A stretch of DNA of 64,000 nt from Phaeotremella fagi. Taxonomy: Eukaryota > Basidiomycota > Tremellomycetes > Tremellales > Phaeotremellaceae. Of this stretch, positions 40,801-50,992 are shown piece by piece; the stretch's first letter is position 1; each line of letters begins with the position of its first letter. The notes under the pieces are model-generated. The model saw only the letters and a list, made by a program, of their open reading frames with translations. It had not been told where the DNA came from and did not search any database. Position numbers and translations under genes: made by a program. The stretch covers positions 664,765-728,764 of the forward strand of contig BCHU01000006.1 of assembly GCA_001599715.1 (NCBI GenBank), in the 5' to 3' direction.

Positions 40801-40953
40801 CAGAGATCAAGGAGGGAGAGGGAATTGAATAGGATAGCCATGTCTTTTGAGGATGATGGTGATGAATTGGGATTGGAATGGGGGATGGATGAAGAGGTTG
40901 GAATTGAGTTGGGGAGGTTGTATAGGGAAGCCAGTGTTGTTGCTTATATCTAG
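37870..40953 (+). CDS. Large Ser/Pro-rich protein with a Cys/His cluster
   Basis: I do not recognise the family. Exon 1 (37870-38779) starts MTSLPPEAGPSRAGPSRASS and is acidic. A 51-nt intron joins SPEF to QYKRSPS, and exon 2 runs to the stop at 40953. Most of the protein is disordered with repeated (LPTPPRSF) elements near 40250 and 40365 and many SP/TP sites. One compact segment near 39440-39560 stands out: YHWTGQGSPYVCKFCVEAGG, then AAYCKGR and FHCRL, a CxxC..C..HxC pattern that could bind zinc. SP/TP density suggests a CDK or MAPK substrate. That is inference. Confidence 0.75.
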
Positions 40954-41804
40954 GCCAATGGGTGCCACTATCGGAGTTATATCGGGGTTTGACTGTGGCG
41001 TCTGTGGTTTGTTTGGTAACCTTACGCCTTGATACGCCTCTTAGATTTGGGGTCGGAGAGGGAGGGTGGTGGTACTGGGAGGGAGGGAGGGGGTGTATGG
41101 TATGGTAGATAGATAAACATACTGTTGTTGTGACAACAAATTGGTGTGGATCATCTTATGTATATCTAGTTTTGATGTGGGTGCTTGACTCGACGTGTTG
41201 GCAGTGAAGTATAAAATTGGACGCGTGTCCATCTGTCTACTGTAGCTGATGGTATGGCATATGGTGTAGGGATGCATGCATAAATGTACCTATTGGTGTC
41301 CACTGACCACTGGATAGCTGAGTTACTGTACTGTTATTGTAGTTGCTTTAGAGGGGAAGGTACTGTGATTGTGATTATCATCCAAGTAATCCCAGTAACT
41401 TAGAATGAACCTGAACTTTGAAACGATACTCTTAACATTAACTTATTATCGCCGTTTTATCAACACCCCCCCTTCTCCCCCTTACAGTACCTTCAAGAGG
41501 CGAGCTTGGACAAGTCATAAAGTAAATCCATACTTCATACATCATACATCCAAAATACATTCTATTACATTACATTATACATCCACCACCCACCATCCCC
41601 ATCCACACCTACCCTCCTCACCACACCACACCCCGACACGCACCTTGACAACGCATAAAGGAAAGGACTCCCAGTCTCACTCTCAGTTGCGTTGCGTTAC
41701 GTTTCGTTTTTGTTTTGTTCGACTTTGAAACTTTTCAACCTGTCTCTCTAAACAAAAAACACATCCCATCTCGAATATAGTAATTACTATCATCATCTAC
41801 AACA
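40954..41804. other. Intergenic region with G4 motif and C-rich leader
   Basis: About 850 bases lie between two plus-strand genes. The first part (41050-41100) is G-rich and holds a tight G-quadruplex motif. The later part (41460-41700) is C-rich and probably the 5' leader of the kinase. Three TACAGTA/TACTGTA heptamers occur at 41238, 41324 and 41483. No coding exon is supported. Confidence 0.6.
41077..41093 (+). other. G-quadruplex motif
   Basis: GGGAGGGAGGGAGGGGG has four G-runs separated by single A residues, which is the most stable loop class for parallel quadruplexes. It lies about 125 bases past the stop codon of the Ser/Pro-rich gene, so it may form in that gene's 3' UTR RNA. Confidence 0.8.
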
Positions 41805-44800
41805 ATGGCGAACCAAAGTAGTCCAGGGAAGAAGATTAGACATCCACATACATGTAAGTTCGTCGTTCACTACGAAAACCATGACTGCGTTGATTGATTG
41901 AACTCGAAATTAATTCTCTTACAGATACCGGTGCAACACCAACGTCAATCTCTGATCCCCATCAATCCTCACGTACGGTAGAATACCATCGACCTTCCAG
42001 AGATTCAGCGAATTACTCTTCCAACACGGATCTATCTCTTGGGATGACATCAACATCCACCTCATCAACATCAACTGGAATCTACAATTCACCGTCTTCA
42101 TCAACGACTTCCCCAAGAATCCAGCAACATCAACAACTAGCACCCTCATCCTTCCGATCACCGACTTTTGATAATTCAACTAATCTACATCCAAGTCGGG
42201 CTGCTCCTCCTCCACCAGTAGCTTCTGGTAGTAGTTTACGAAGACGCGATTCAGAGGTTGATACGGGTTTAGGTCATCGATCATTTTCAAGAAATAACGG
42301 AATGTATCCACAGCAACAACAGCAATCATCTAAATCTGCTTCCAATTCACCTAATCCAAATAGATATTCTGCAGGTCCTACAACTGGTTATCAACACTAT
42401 CCAACTACACCTTTGTCATCAAATTCCAACGGTATCAACGGTTCTTCTATACCTGTGCGCCCAACGCGCTCGGGTACTTTACCTACCAACGGTGGGAATG
42501 GGAATGGCATCAATGGGAATTACAGTGTATCAGATTACAACGGGAATAGTCAACTGAACGGTGGGAACAACGGTTTCACTCCACTTCCACCGATCCGTTC
42601 TACACCTTTCGAAATCACCACAACCACCCCATCAAATCAACCTACCCCACCTCCATTCCATCATCAACCGTTTTCAGCACCTGTTAACCCTTATTCACAG
42701 AACAACAACAACGTTTCAGATTTAGAAAAAACTTTTGATGATGCCAACCTTGGGTTGGGGGTTGGTATGCCGATGCAAGTCGTTGATCGAAGGGATGAGA
42801 AGGATTTACCTAAAGAACCTCCTGTCATGGGTAGGAATCGTAGTGGAACTGGTAAAAGTTCAAAGGATAAGAAAAGCGTTTTTGGTGTCTTGACCGGTAG
42901 GTCACGTTCTGCTTGTTTTGATGGTCGACGTGACTAATTCAATCAGATCTCTTATCAACGAATAAACCACCTTTGATCTCTGTCCCCTACGATCCTATAC
43001 ATTTAACTCACGTAGGATTCGATTACAACAGTGGGAAATGTAAGTGAACACACCTCTGCCTGCATTTCATCTCCCTAACCTTCCCCACAGACACAGGAAT
43101 GCCAATAGAATGGCAAACGATATTAGATAAAAACGGTATCACACGTACCGAACAAGAAGAAAATCCAGAACAAGTTTTAGCAGTCGTTCAATTCTATCAA
43201 GGTCAGGATGCACCTGAATCGCAAGAAGATGAAGTTTGGCAAAAAATGAAAAACGCCGGTCCTGCTCATGGATCTCCTTCCCCTCCTATCCCTTCTTCTC
43301 GTGATATGTCAAGAGAAAATAGCAGGGAGGACGCTGGAATGAGACAATTCGCCAATCCTGTGAGTGTTTTGTTGTACTGTCAGATCCATTGTTGACGTCT
43401 GTTTAGCGAGCTGCTCCTCCTCCACCTGCTAAATCTGGTTCGGGTAGATTACAGGTAAGTTCAATTTGTTTTTATCTGAATCCTGTTTACTAACCCAATC
43501 TAGGCCGAACGCCCAGCACCATCTGCCCCAGGTAGATTACCACCTGCTGAATTAACGAAACCAGCTCGTTTAGCTCAACCAGGTAATCCAGCTCCACCCT
43601 CCCTAGATCGATCGTTATCACATAGAACACCACCGACTCAACCCCAAGCCAAAAAACCATTAGATAGATCAGTATCAACCAGGGCACCTGCCAAAGGTCA
43701 ACCTCAACCTGTTCCTCTCTCAAAATCACAATCCCAATCTTCGAGAGGTAGAGCATCACCTGGACCACCTACTTCTGCTGCTGCCGCTTTGGCTAGACAA
43801 CATACGGCTGGTAAACAACAGGCTGCTCAGCAAGGGACTGCCAGAAGACGTGATAAGGCTAAAGAGAATGAGGATGTCGTTAGACAGCTACAGATGATTT
43901 GTTCGCCTGGTGATCCTAATTTGGTGTATCGAAATTTGGTCAAAATCGGTCAAGGGTGGGTTGAACTGTGGATAGACAAATAGCTTGTTACTAACGATCA
44001 TTATCTTTTAGTGCATCTGGAGGTGTTTACACAGCATACGATAAAAACAATACACCCGTTGCGATCAAACAAATGAATCTTGAAAAACAACCGAAACAGG
44101 ATTTAATCATCAACGAAATCCTAGTCATGCGAGAGAGTTCACATCCAAACATTGTAAACTTCAAAGATTCATATCTCCACAAAGGGGATTTATGGGTAGT
44201 AATGGAATACATGGAAGGTGGATCACTTACCGACGTGGTAACAGCCCATTGTATGACTGAAGGACAAATCGCCGCAGTCTCAAGGGAGACTTGTGAAGGA
44301 CTTCGTCATCTTCATTCGAAAGGTGTCATTCATCGTGATATCAAATCTGACAACATTCTTTTAAGTTTGAACGGGGATGTTAAATTGACGGATTTCGGGT
44401 TTTGCGCGAGAATCGCTGATCCGAGTAGTACCAAGAGAACTACGATGGTTGGAACTCCTTATTGGATGGCTCCTGAGGTAGTTACCAGGAAGGAATACGG
44501 TCCAAAGGTTGATATCTGGTCTTTGGGGATTATGGCTATAGGTGAGAACTCTTTCTACCTGAAAGAGATGATGTTTATTGAATCCTCCGAATTTTATAGA
44601 AATGCTAGAGGGTGAACCACCTTATTTAACTGAAAATCCTTTAAGAGCGTTGTATCTGATAGCCACGAATGGAACTCCCAAAATCAAAGATTGGGATAGA
44701 TTAAGTTCGACATTCCAAGATTATCTACATTGCTGTTTAACGGTTGATGCTGAAAAACGTCCAAACGCTGAGCAATTGTTAAGGGTGAGTCGGACGACAC

Positions 44801-44917
44801 TTGTCAACTTCTAAGAAGTATTTTACTAACTTGGGATAGCACGAATTCTTCGCTAGAAGGGCTGAACTGTCGTCAATGGCGAAATTGATTAAGGCTGCTA
44901 AAAATAAATCCAATTAG
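41805..44917 (+). CDS. p21-activated kinase (PAK, Ste20/Pak1 type)
   Basis: A CRIB-containing Ser/Thr kinase activated by Cdc42/Rac that works in polarity, cytokinesis and pheromone signalling. A short exon 1 ([16 protein letters not shown]) precedes a disordered Ser/Gln/Asn-rich region. The CRIB/PBD is [20 protein letters not shown], then MPIEWQ, completed across two introns. The kinase domain has [34 protein letters not shown], the activation loop [13 protein letters not shown], and [12 protein letters not shown] after splicing. All catalytic residues are present. No PH domain is visible before the CRIB, which argues against the Cla4 class. The tail ([15 protein letters not shown]) resembles the C-terminal PAK/Ste20 helix. 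Stop is at 44915-44917. Confidence 0.94.
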
Positions 44918-45501
44918 GACAAGACAGGCGGAGGCGGACGCATGCCATCGGATTGGACATAATCTTTTTGCCAGTGGATAACATTTTTGGATCACATCTT
45001 TTTCTGTACAATAAAAAATCAAAATCTCTTTTACTCTAGATCATTTTTCCTTCTCGAAAAGATGATTATCATTTATTTAATTTTTCTTATTTGTATGATA
45101 TTTTAACGTTTTTACATTCTTCAATTTCTGTTTGGTTTATTTTAATTCTGAAAGAAAAAAATTCAATGTATATTTTATTGGTTATTCATGGATACTTGTC
45201 GATTCTGCTCGAGTGCAATGGTAATGGATGCAACTTTCCTTACTACTGCAAGGTTGATTCGTTTGATTTCCGTTTAGAAGTTTTTGTCCTTGTGATTCAG
45301 AGTGTTGAGTTAGATAAAGACAATGGACCTAATCGAAGCGGTCGACTGGAACGAACAGAAGTTCATTCATCAATTGTTCCTTACCCAAGAATTCCGATCA
45401 AATAAACAACAGTTGATATTTTCCATGAACGAGTAACACGAACTCGGGTTCAATCCACAATCATGCATTCTACCAACCCCTACATCACTCCTACCTCCCA
45501 T
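44918..45501. other. Convergent intergenic region
   Basis: About 580 bases of mostly AT-rich DNA lie between the PAK stop and the QCR7 stop. A B-box-like GGGTTCAATCC occurs near 45445, but no tRNA cloverleaf forms around it. No gene is supported. Confidence 0.5.
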
Positions 45502-46075
45502 CTATCGTTTCCTCTCAACAACAACGGAATCCCATTCAGCTCTCTCGTTAAGTTCCTTGGTAACTTCTTCAACGTATGGTGTCAAAAATCTAGTATCCTA
45601 TAAATCATGGTTCAATGGTCAGAAATCTGCGTCATCGTAATAAGCTTAGGGGTGACCTACATCCTCTGGTTTGATCCATTGATCCTTTGGTAAATCGGTA
45701 TGCATGATTGATTGTTGGATGGCAACTCTTAATCTGAATGCTCTGTCGTAAGCTTCCTTAGGTGGGAGTCTTGAGATAGCCTATAAAAGCGATTGTTTGG
45801 GGTTAATAGAACGGGTATCCAATTCGGATGACACCCCAACACACCTTCTGCACATCCTCTCTCTCCTCCATGATCAAATCATCATATTTCATCCCCAATC
45901 CACGGTATCCGGCAGCGTTGGCGTAAGCGTTAGCGATTGGTTTGAGGGCTTTGTAGAAACCGGAAGCGTGTTTCTGGATGAGAGGAGCGAGACTGGGGTG
46001 GGGTTGTTTCAGTGATTACATTCTATAGGGGACGGGGGATACTCACGATATACCTAATGGACCACCTAGTAACAT
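45502..46075 (-). CDS. QCR7: Cytochrome bc1 complex subunit 7 (14 kDa)
   Basis: A matrix-side subunit of respiratory complex III needed for assembly around cytochrome b. ATG 46075 gives MLLGGPLGIS; three introns follow. The product is about 130 residues, the normal size. Diagnostic blocks are NAAGYRGLGMKYDDLIMEER, DVQKAISRLPPKEAYDRAFR, QQSIMHTDLPKDQWIKPED and FLTPYVEEVTKELNERAEWD. No cleavable presequence is visible, as expected for this subunit. It converges on the PAK gene. Confidence 0.94.
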
Positions 46076-46098
46076 GTTTGAATGGATGTATTTAGATA

Positions 46099-46139
46099 TA
46101 GTAGTAGTAATAATAATAACAATAATCTATCTATCTATC
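46099..46139. repeat. Compound microsatellite (TAG/TAA)n-(TCTA)n
   Basis: Trinucleotide TAG and TAA repeats run into three TCTA units directly upstream of QCR7. It marks the border where conserved genes give way to the duplicated region. Seen directly. Confidence 0.85.
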
Positions 46140-46257
46140 ACTACCACCTCCTCCTGCGATTCAATCCGAAGAGCCTTAGTGGTGCGGAGTTATCGGTGTT
46201 TGGTTGATGCGTCAATTGTGGCAGTGACAGTGGCATGAATACAACTACTCGTACATA

Positions 46258-46442
46258 AGTATAAGTGTTCATCGAGAAGCAGCCGATGTCAGCGGTACGG
46301 AAGACAGTTATTCAGCGATCGCCAGAGCTGTTTTGAAGAACTGGGAATCTGTAGAGATTGATTTGAGAGTGACTAAAGATGGACGAGTTGTGGTTTTTCA
46401 TGATGAGGGTCTTGGTAGATTGACGGATGTGAAGGTACTGTA
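46258..46442 (+). pseudogene. Glycerophosphodiester phosphodiesterase remnant
   Basis: An open stretch encodes SISVHREAADVSGTEDSYSA, then ESVEIDLRVTKDGRVVVFHD, then EGLGRLTDVK before a stop. This matches the first catalytic block of GDPD enzymes (HRG..PENT, VExDV..TKDGxxVVxHD..LxRxT). The usual HRG and PENT are changed to HRE and TEDS. There is no start codon in frame, and none of the remaining GDPD domain (later strands and catalytic Glu/His) is found downstream. It appears to be a decayed 5' fragment. A single exon of an unusual gene is less likely because nothing compatible follows before the next gene at 46660. Confidence 0.7.
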
Positions 46443-46659
46443 AGTGTAACTGTTCATGTACATGTACATGTTCCAACTGAGGACAAAATGAAAGACTCAG
46501 TCCAATAGACCCTTTCAGAATTGACCTTCTTAGACTGTTGCCAAGTCTTCCTTATCTTCTGAAACAGAAGGCGACTTATGAATTTCAAACAAGTGATGAC
46601 AGAATTACTCTCCTCCCATTCGTTTAATTTCAATTCGTCCTAATCATTTCGAAACAGAA

Positions 46660-47343
46660 ATGAACAACCAATCCCAACCACCACCCAATGAACCCAAATA
46701 CGAAGATCTATGGAGTCTCAAAGACTCAATCAACGTATTTCGATATGGCAGCAGTCATGATCCATACATGTACAGCATATTCATCTCAAAAAATTCAATC
46801 GGTAAAGAACAACCGGATTTCGGGATAAGCTTCGATTCACCTATCCACAATGTCATTCAAAACTTTCCCGAAAACTGTCTTTTAGGTACTGTCAGGTTAG
46901 GTTTCGATAGTCATCTACTTGGTCCGAAATTATTTTATCCCCTTGAACCTCTTAAGGTTACTGCTTTCTCTACAGAACCGGAAGATGGAAGTGAGTTATT
47001 TCCGAATATTGTATGTAACCTTTGTTCAATTACTAAATTAAAAACCCTTTTTGTATTTTTAGAGTACGAACTAAAGATCACAGCTGTCCCGACCCGCTTG
47101 ATGTCTTTGAGATCGTTGTTCCGTACAGGTTCCCCCGGAGTTCAACATCCCGTCATCGTAAACGCAACACCACATATTGGTAATCCAAACGATTTCTTTC
47201 TCACTAAATTCGTCATGTACTCCAAAAAATGGGATCCACAAGAAACCCATAGAGATGAGACATCGTTTACAGTCTTACACTCTGAATCTTGGGTTGAGTT
47301 GTATTTTTCGACAAATACTGATGTTTCAAGGAACCTTTATTGA
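46660..47343 (+). CDS. Unrecognised protein, tandem copy A
   Basis: About 203 residues after removing an intron at 46991-47062 (72 nt, no in-frame stop). No family is recognised. It shares a clear pattern with the next gene: KYxDLxSLxD, then YxYxIF, FxISFDSxIHxxxQ, LGxV/LG, LGPxxxYPxExLKxT, then ITAxPxR, LxSLF, HIGNPxxxxLTKxVxxSK and a closing SWVELxF. The predicted content is strand-rich with no signal peptide or membrane segment. The intron position is the same in both copies (just before the YKxxITA block), which supports homology by duplication. Confidence 0.75.
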   Translation: MNNQSQPPPNEPKYEDLWSLKDSINVFRYGSSHDPYMYSIFISKNSIGKEQPDFGISFDSPIHNVIQNFPENCLLGTVRLGFDSHLLGPKLFYPLEPLKVTAFSTEPEDGSELFPNIVCNLCSITKLKTLFVFLEYELKITAVPTRLMSLRSLFRTGSPGVQHPVIVNATPHIGNPNDFFLTKFVMYSKKWDPQETHRDETSFTVLHSESWVELYFSTNTDVSRNLY

Positions 47344-47571
47344 GTCTTTGAGGTATTAAATATCGTGGCTTTATGAAATTGACATTGTCGTGTACTTTTA
47401 ATGGCGACATCCTTTGACGCTTGATAATCTCTTATCTCAAGTGAGAAGACTACCTCAGAGTAAGACTGATTATGCTTGCTGGAGTATTTTCACGAACTAC
47501 TACGTCTTCTTCTCATTCTCTTTCATCCAATTTTTTCTCTCTCAGAAAGCCAGGTTCATCTTTCCGAAACA

Positions 47572-48244
47572 ATGAGTTACAATCCCTTTTCTCAATCGTC
47601 GCACCCCCCAGCAACACAATACAAAGACCTTGGAAGTTTACAAGACGCAATCGCTCTGCACACCTATACAGATAGAAACGACGGATACTCATATACGATC
47701 TTCGTTCCAAATGATTCTGAATATCGACCATACGAGACCTTCGCAATCAGTTTCGATTCTGAAATACATAAACTCGTCCAAACCACCACATCCGATGATT
47801 ATGGTACAGCCGAGCTAGGTAATGTTCATATACTTGGTCCACGATTTACCTATCCCAACGAATTTCTCAAGATTACTGATATTTCTATTAATCCGGGATA
47901 TCAATATGAGAGTGAGTAATAGAGTGATATATACTACTTTGCATGTTATTGATGCCCGTATAGGATACAAGAAATCAATCACGGCTATCCCAAAAACCAG
48001 AACTACCTTGAACTCACTCTTCCATTGTAGTTGTCGACATTCTGTTCCCAGACAGGTTGAAAACCATATCGGTAATCCAGATGAATACGTTCTAACCAAA
48101 ATCGTCGCTTTCTCAAAGGTCGTTCAAGATGATGATATTGGTGCATATTTTTCAGAGTTTACGATTAGTCATCCGAGATCGTGGGTTGAATTGCATTTTG
48201 CTAAGGAGAACGGTACTGCTACATACAGTTATACTCATTATTAG
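47572..48244 (+). CDS. Unrecognised protein, tandem copy B
   Basis: About 206 residues from ATG 47572 (MSYNPFSQSSHPP), with one intron at 47912-47963 (52 nt). It is a diverged paralog of the gene at 46660, with matching blocks QYKDLGSLQDAI, YSYTIFVP, FAISFDSEIHKLVQ, LGPRFTYPNEFLKITD, YKKSITAIPKT, HIGNPDEYVLTKIVAFSK and SWVELHF. The ATG at 47476 would put a hydrophobic leader in front. I prefer 47572 because it aligns with the start of copy A and follows a similar CGAAACA context. Function unknown. Confidence 0.75.
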
Positions 48245-48581
48245 GAAGCCGAGGTAGTTGGGTTTTGTACATGATAGCTACAGTACAAGCTAGTAGTTCT
48301 CATGAACGATTTTCTGTGATCAACTCACAGGCTGTGCTATTCAGCCTTCTGAAGAGTAGTGATAACAAACTTCAGTGCCGCGTTCGATCACCAGGCTCCA
48401 TCAAGATATACAGAAGGTTCGGAGGTCCTATCTAGTCTGTACACCGGAAGCAATCGCCTTCCGTGGAAGGAGTACAGAACAAGCAAAGGTATTGTATGTA
48501 TAGTACTGACGACTGACGAAACTTGCTTCGACTGGTGCTTGAAACTCTGTATTCTGATATCGTACATATTGTCAAAACAAA
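48245..48581. other. Intergenic region
   Basis: About 340 bases between plus-strand genes. One TACAGTA heptamer at 48279-48285. No exon supported. Confidence 0.45.
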
Positions 48582-49004
48582 ATGAGTGACAATCAGAACA
48601 GTGAGAATAATAACTCATCAATACCACTTATCTCTCTCAATCAAGAAACAACACCACCACAATCTACATCATCCAGCGCCCAAGCAGATAAAGCCACTCA
48701 TCTGACTATAAACACTAATCTAACCATACCAAACACCTTTTTACATAAAAAGAATCCAAAAAAGAATCCAATTCATTCCCCATCAAGTCAATCTACGCAA
48801 ACCAGTCAAGACGGATTTGAGATCGGATCTCATATCATTGGATCACCGATTACTGATGATTGTTCACATCAACCGTCGGAGGTCGGGAGTGAACCGAATG
48901 ATACTGATCCTTCGACGAATTCAGATTTTTGGAGTGAGAGTACGGGATTGACTTGGAGTGAGGAGTTGCAGCAATTGATTGATTCTCAGAATGACGCTTC
49001 GTGA
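48582..49004 (+). CDS. Unrecognised small disordered protein
   Basis: A single-exon frame of 140 residues starting MSDNQNSENNNSS, rich in Ser/Thr/Asn/Gln, with a short C-terminal block SDFWSESTGLTWSEELQQL that could fold as a helix. It lies between two duplicated families and its Pro/Thr/Ser-rich opening (ETTPPQSTSSS) resembles the N-terminus of the gene at 49363. It could be a lineage-specific gene or a relic of the same family. No function can be given. Confidence 0.5.
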   Translation: MSDNQNSENNNSSIPLISLNQETTPPQSTSSSAQADKATHLTINTNLTIPNTFLHKKNPKKNPIHSPSSQSTQTSQDGFEIGSHIIGSPITDDCSHQPSEVGSEPNDTDPSTNSDFWSESTGLTWSEELQQLIDSQNDAS

Positions 49005-49362
49005 GATTGAAGATAGGCGTGGTGTCCAGTTACAATTATGGATGTTGAACGGGTATGTATGTAGTAATACAAATACGTTGAAAACAAATCAAAAGGGAGT
49101 CTACTGTACTTGTAGGTGACCCTCCATTCCTCAGTTTGCCAAAGTGGCGAATTGCAAACCGCCTCGAATGTTCTGTGCACAGAAAGGTTATGAAGCCCGT
49201 CCTACTCTCCTTTGTTTCAGCATCTGCCTCTCCATTGTTCATTGCTTTTGATAAGGAGGAGTATATCATGATGCCAATTGCCAAAAACACATTCTTAGTC
49301 CGACCTTAGGAGAAATTACAACAAACATACACAGAAAACCAACCGAAAAACCTAACAAAACC
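49005..49362. other. Intergenic region
   Basis: About 360 bases upstream of the 394-residue gene. One TACTGTA at 49102-49108. Nothing else is supported. Confidence 0.45.
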
Positions 49363-50547
49363 ATGTCCAACCCAAACGAGAACAAACCATCTATCCAGTC
49401 GTCCACTACTCCACCTACCACCCCTCCTCCTCGACTCTCTCCTCAAACTGGTGGTCAGAAAGCCTCAACCAAATCCACCCAAGAAAGATTAGCGAACGCA
49501 ATGCGCACTCTCTCGATGGTCAAAAACCAATCTCCGTATCACCTCTCACCTCCAGAATTGAAGAAACAAAACTGCACTTGTGTCTCCACCCTCGACCCAA
49601 GTGCATCGGCCCAAACACAAACAGATATCCTAAATCAGAGGCTCTTAGAGGTTTGGTTTCCAAAATTGAAACCTTCCAAACCGCTCCCTGAAGAACTGAA
49701 ATCAATCGTTGATAGAGTTTTCGGTGATCTTAGAAAATACGGTTATGAAGATTTCCATCTGGTATCTTTCGAAACTCCTATTAGAACGGCCAATGAAATC
49801 CAATGCGACGTCAGTATTGTGTTCATGGTACCCTCCACCGCTGAAGAGAACGCCGTAATTGGTCATAAAGCAGTAGCGGAGATTCTTGTTCGAGTCTCTT
49901 GGTCAAGTGCAGGTACAACAGGTAGAATCGCTTATAGAACAGACCACGATTGGTCAGATTGGCATCTCAACAAAAAGGGTAATTTGATTCCACTTCTCAT
50001 CAAACATACCAAGAAAGAAGAAATCACCGGTGAAAAAAAAGCGAGTGAACCAGAAATATTAGGTGCACCGGTTGATATCATCATCGAAAATAAGGATTGG
50101 ATAAGCGGGAAAATGATCTTAGGTAAAGTCTTCGTCGAGGTTTTGGGTATGATTCGACAACATCATGCGATCGGTTTCTCCTCTAGGAAATTCGTTTTAC
50201 TTATGGGAAGAGTTGGTAGAGTCTTACGAGACGAGGGGAAAGAGAGTGCGAAGTTCAAAATCAGTCAGGCATTGTTGGTTCAACCAGGTCAAAAAGATCA
50301 AAAACGATTCATAAATTATGTGCATGTCATGATTCAAATGTTTCCGAACGATGAGGATGGGGTTGGGATACGAGAGAAACCAGCTGCGACTGTTTTGATA
50401 CAAATTTCGAATTTGAAGAAGGAGGGGGTTACTGTTGGGGCTATCGTTGGACAAATGGGAGCTTTTTATGAGGATCAATGGCCGGTTTTCCATGAATATC
50501 ATTCAAAATCTGGGCCACCTGATGTTTCTAGATTAGTTGCTTTGTAG
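49363..50547 (+). CDS. Unrecognised 394-residue protein (family X, copy 1)
   Basis: A single-exon gene with a Pro/Thr-rich N-terminus followed by a folded region. It is homologous to the 414-residue gene at 54840. Shared blocks are HLSPPELKK..CTC, ILNQRLLEVWF, KYGYEDFHL, FMVP, GHKAVAEI, DxDWSDWHLNKKGNL, PVDIIIENKDW, ATVLIQI, VGQMGAFYEDQWPVFHEY and PPDVSRLVAL. The two invariant-looking motifs are DWSDWHLxKKG near residue 200 and WPVxHEY near the C-terminus. No signal peptide, membrane segment or known catalytic motif is seen. It converges on an F-box-like gene. A decayed copy of its 3' end lies at 52616-52684. Confidence 0.8.
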   Translation: MSNPNENKPSIQSSTTPPTTPPPRLSPQTGGQKASTKSTQERLANAMRTLSMVKNQSPYHLSPPELKKQNCTCVSTLDPSASAQTQTDILNQRLLEVWFPKLKPSKPLPEELKSIVDRVFGDLRKYGYEDFHLVSFETPIRTANEIQCDVSIVFMVPSTAEENAVIGHKAVAEILVRVSWSSAGTTGRIAYRTDHDWSDWHLNKKGNLIPLLIKHTKKEEITGEKKASEPEILGAPVDIIIENKDWISGKMILGKVFVEVLGMIRQHHAIGFSSRKFVLLMGRVGRVLRDEGKESAKFKISQALLVQPGQKDQKRFINYVHVMIQMFPNDEDGVGIREKPAATVLIQISNLKKEGVTVGAIVGQMGAFYEDQWPVFHEYHSKSGPPDVSRLVAL

Positions 50548-50992
50548 AGAAGGAGGAATTGGTCTTACCACAGAGATGTACACTATGCTGCCCGTGCAAG
50601 CTGATACCGTACCTACAGTAGTACATATCGTACGGTATATTCTTCCGATTAATCTTCAAATCGGTTGTAACCCATAATCAAAGTGTCTTCGTCCGCTTCG
50701 TATTTTCTCCGATTCCGGACTCATTCGTTTGGTCGAGATGAGTACAGTATGTGATGATGAATACTCACATGCCTCTCATCTAGGCTTCAAAGACCAAGAA
50801 TCATAAGAAAAAACATCTCGGTAACCAAATCTCGAAGACTGGGTGCATCTCCTTGCAGGAAACACCTCGCCACCTCGCCGCTGGAACAGTAGGCTCTTCG
50901 CACAGGTAGTACAGTATACTGTATTCACACCAATATTTACACGCCACAAATTTATGAGACCTACATATTGTACATCATTGATCCCTCAGATC
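50548..50992. other. Convergent intergenic region with short palindromes
   Basis: About 445 bases lie between convergent stops. It holds a 9-bp inverted repeat (ATACCGTAC at 50604-50612 and GTACGGTAT at 50630-50638), the perfect palindrome TACAGTATACTGTA at 50910-50923, and further TACAGTA copies. These may act in 3' end formation of the facing genes. That is inference. Confidence 0.6.

Noticed and set aside
45430..45470. Possible tRNA from a B-box-like GGGTTCAATCC
   Set aside because: No matching T-arm stem, acceptor stem or A box around it.
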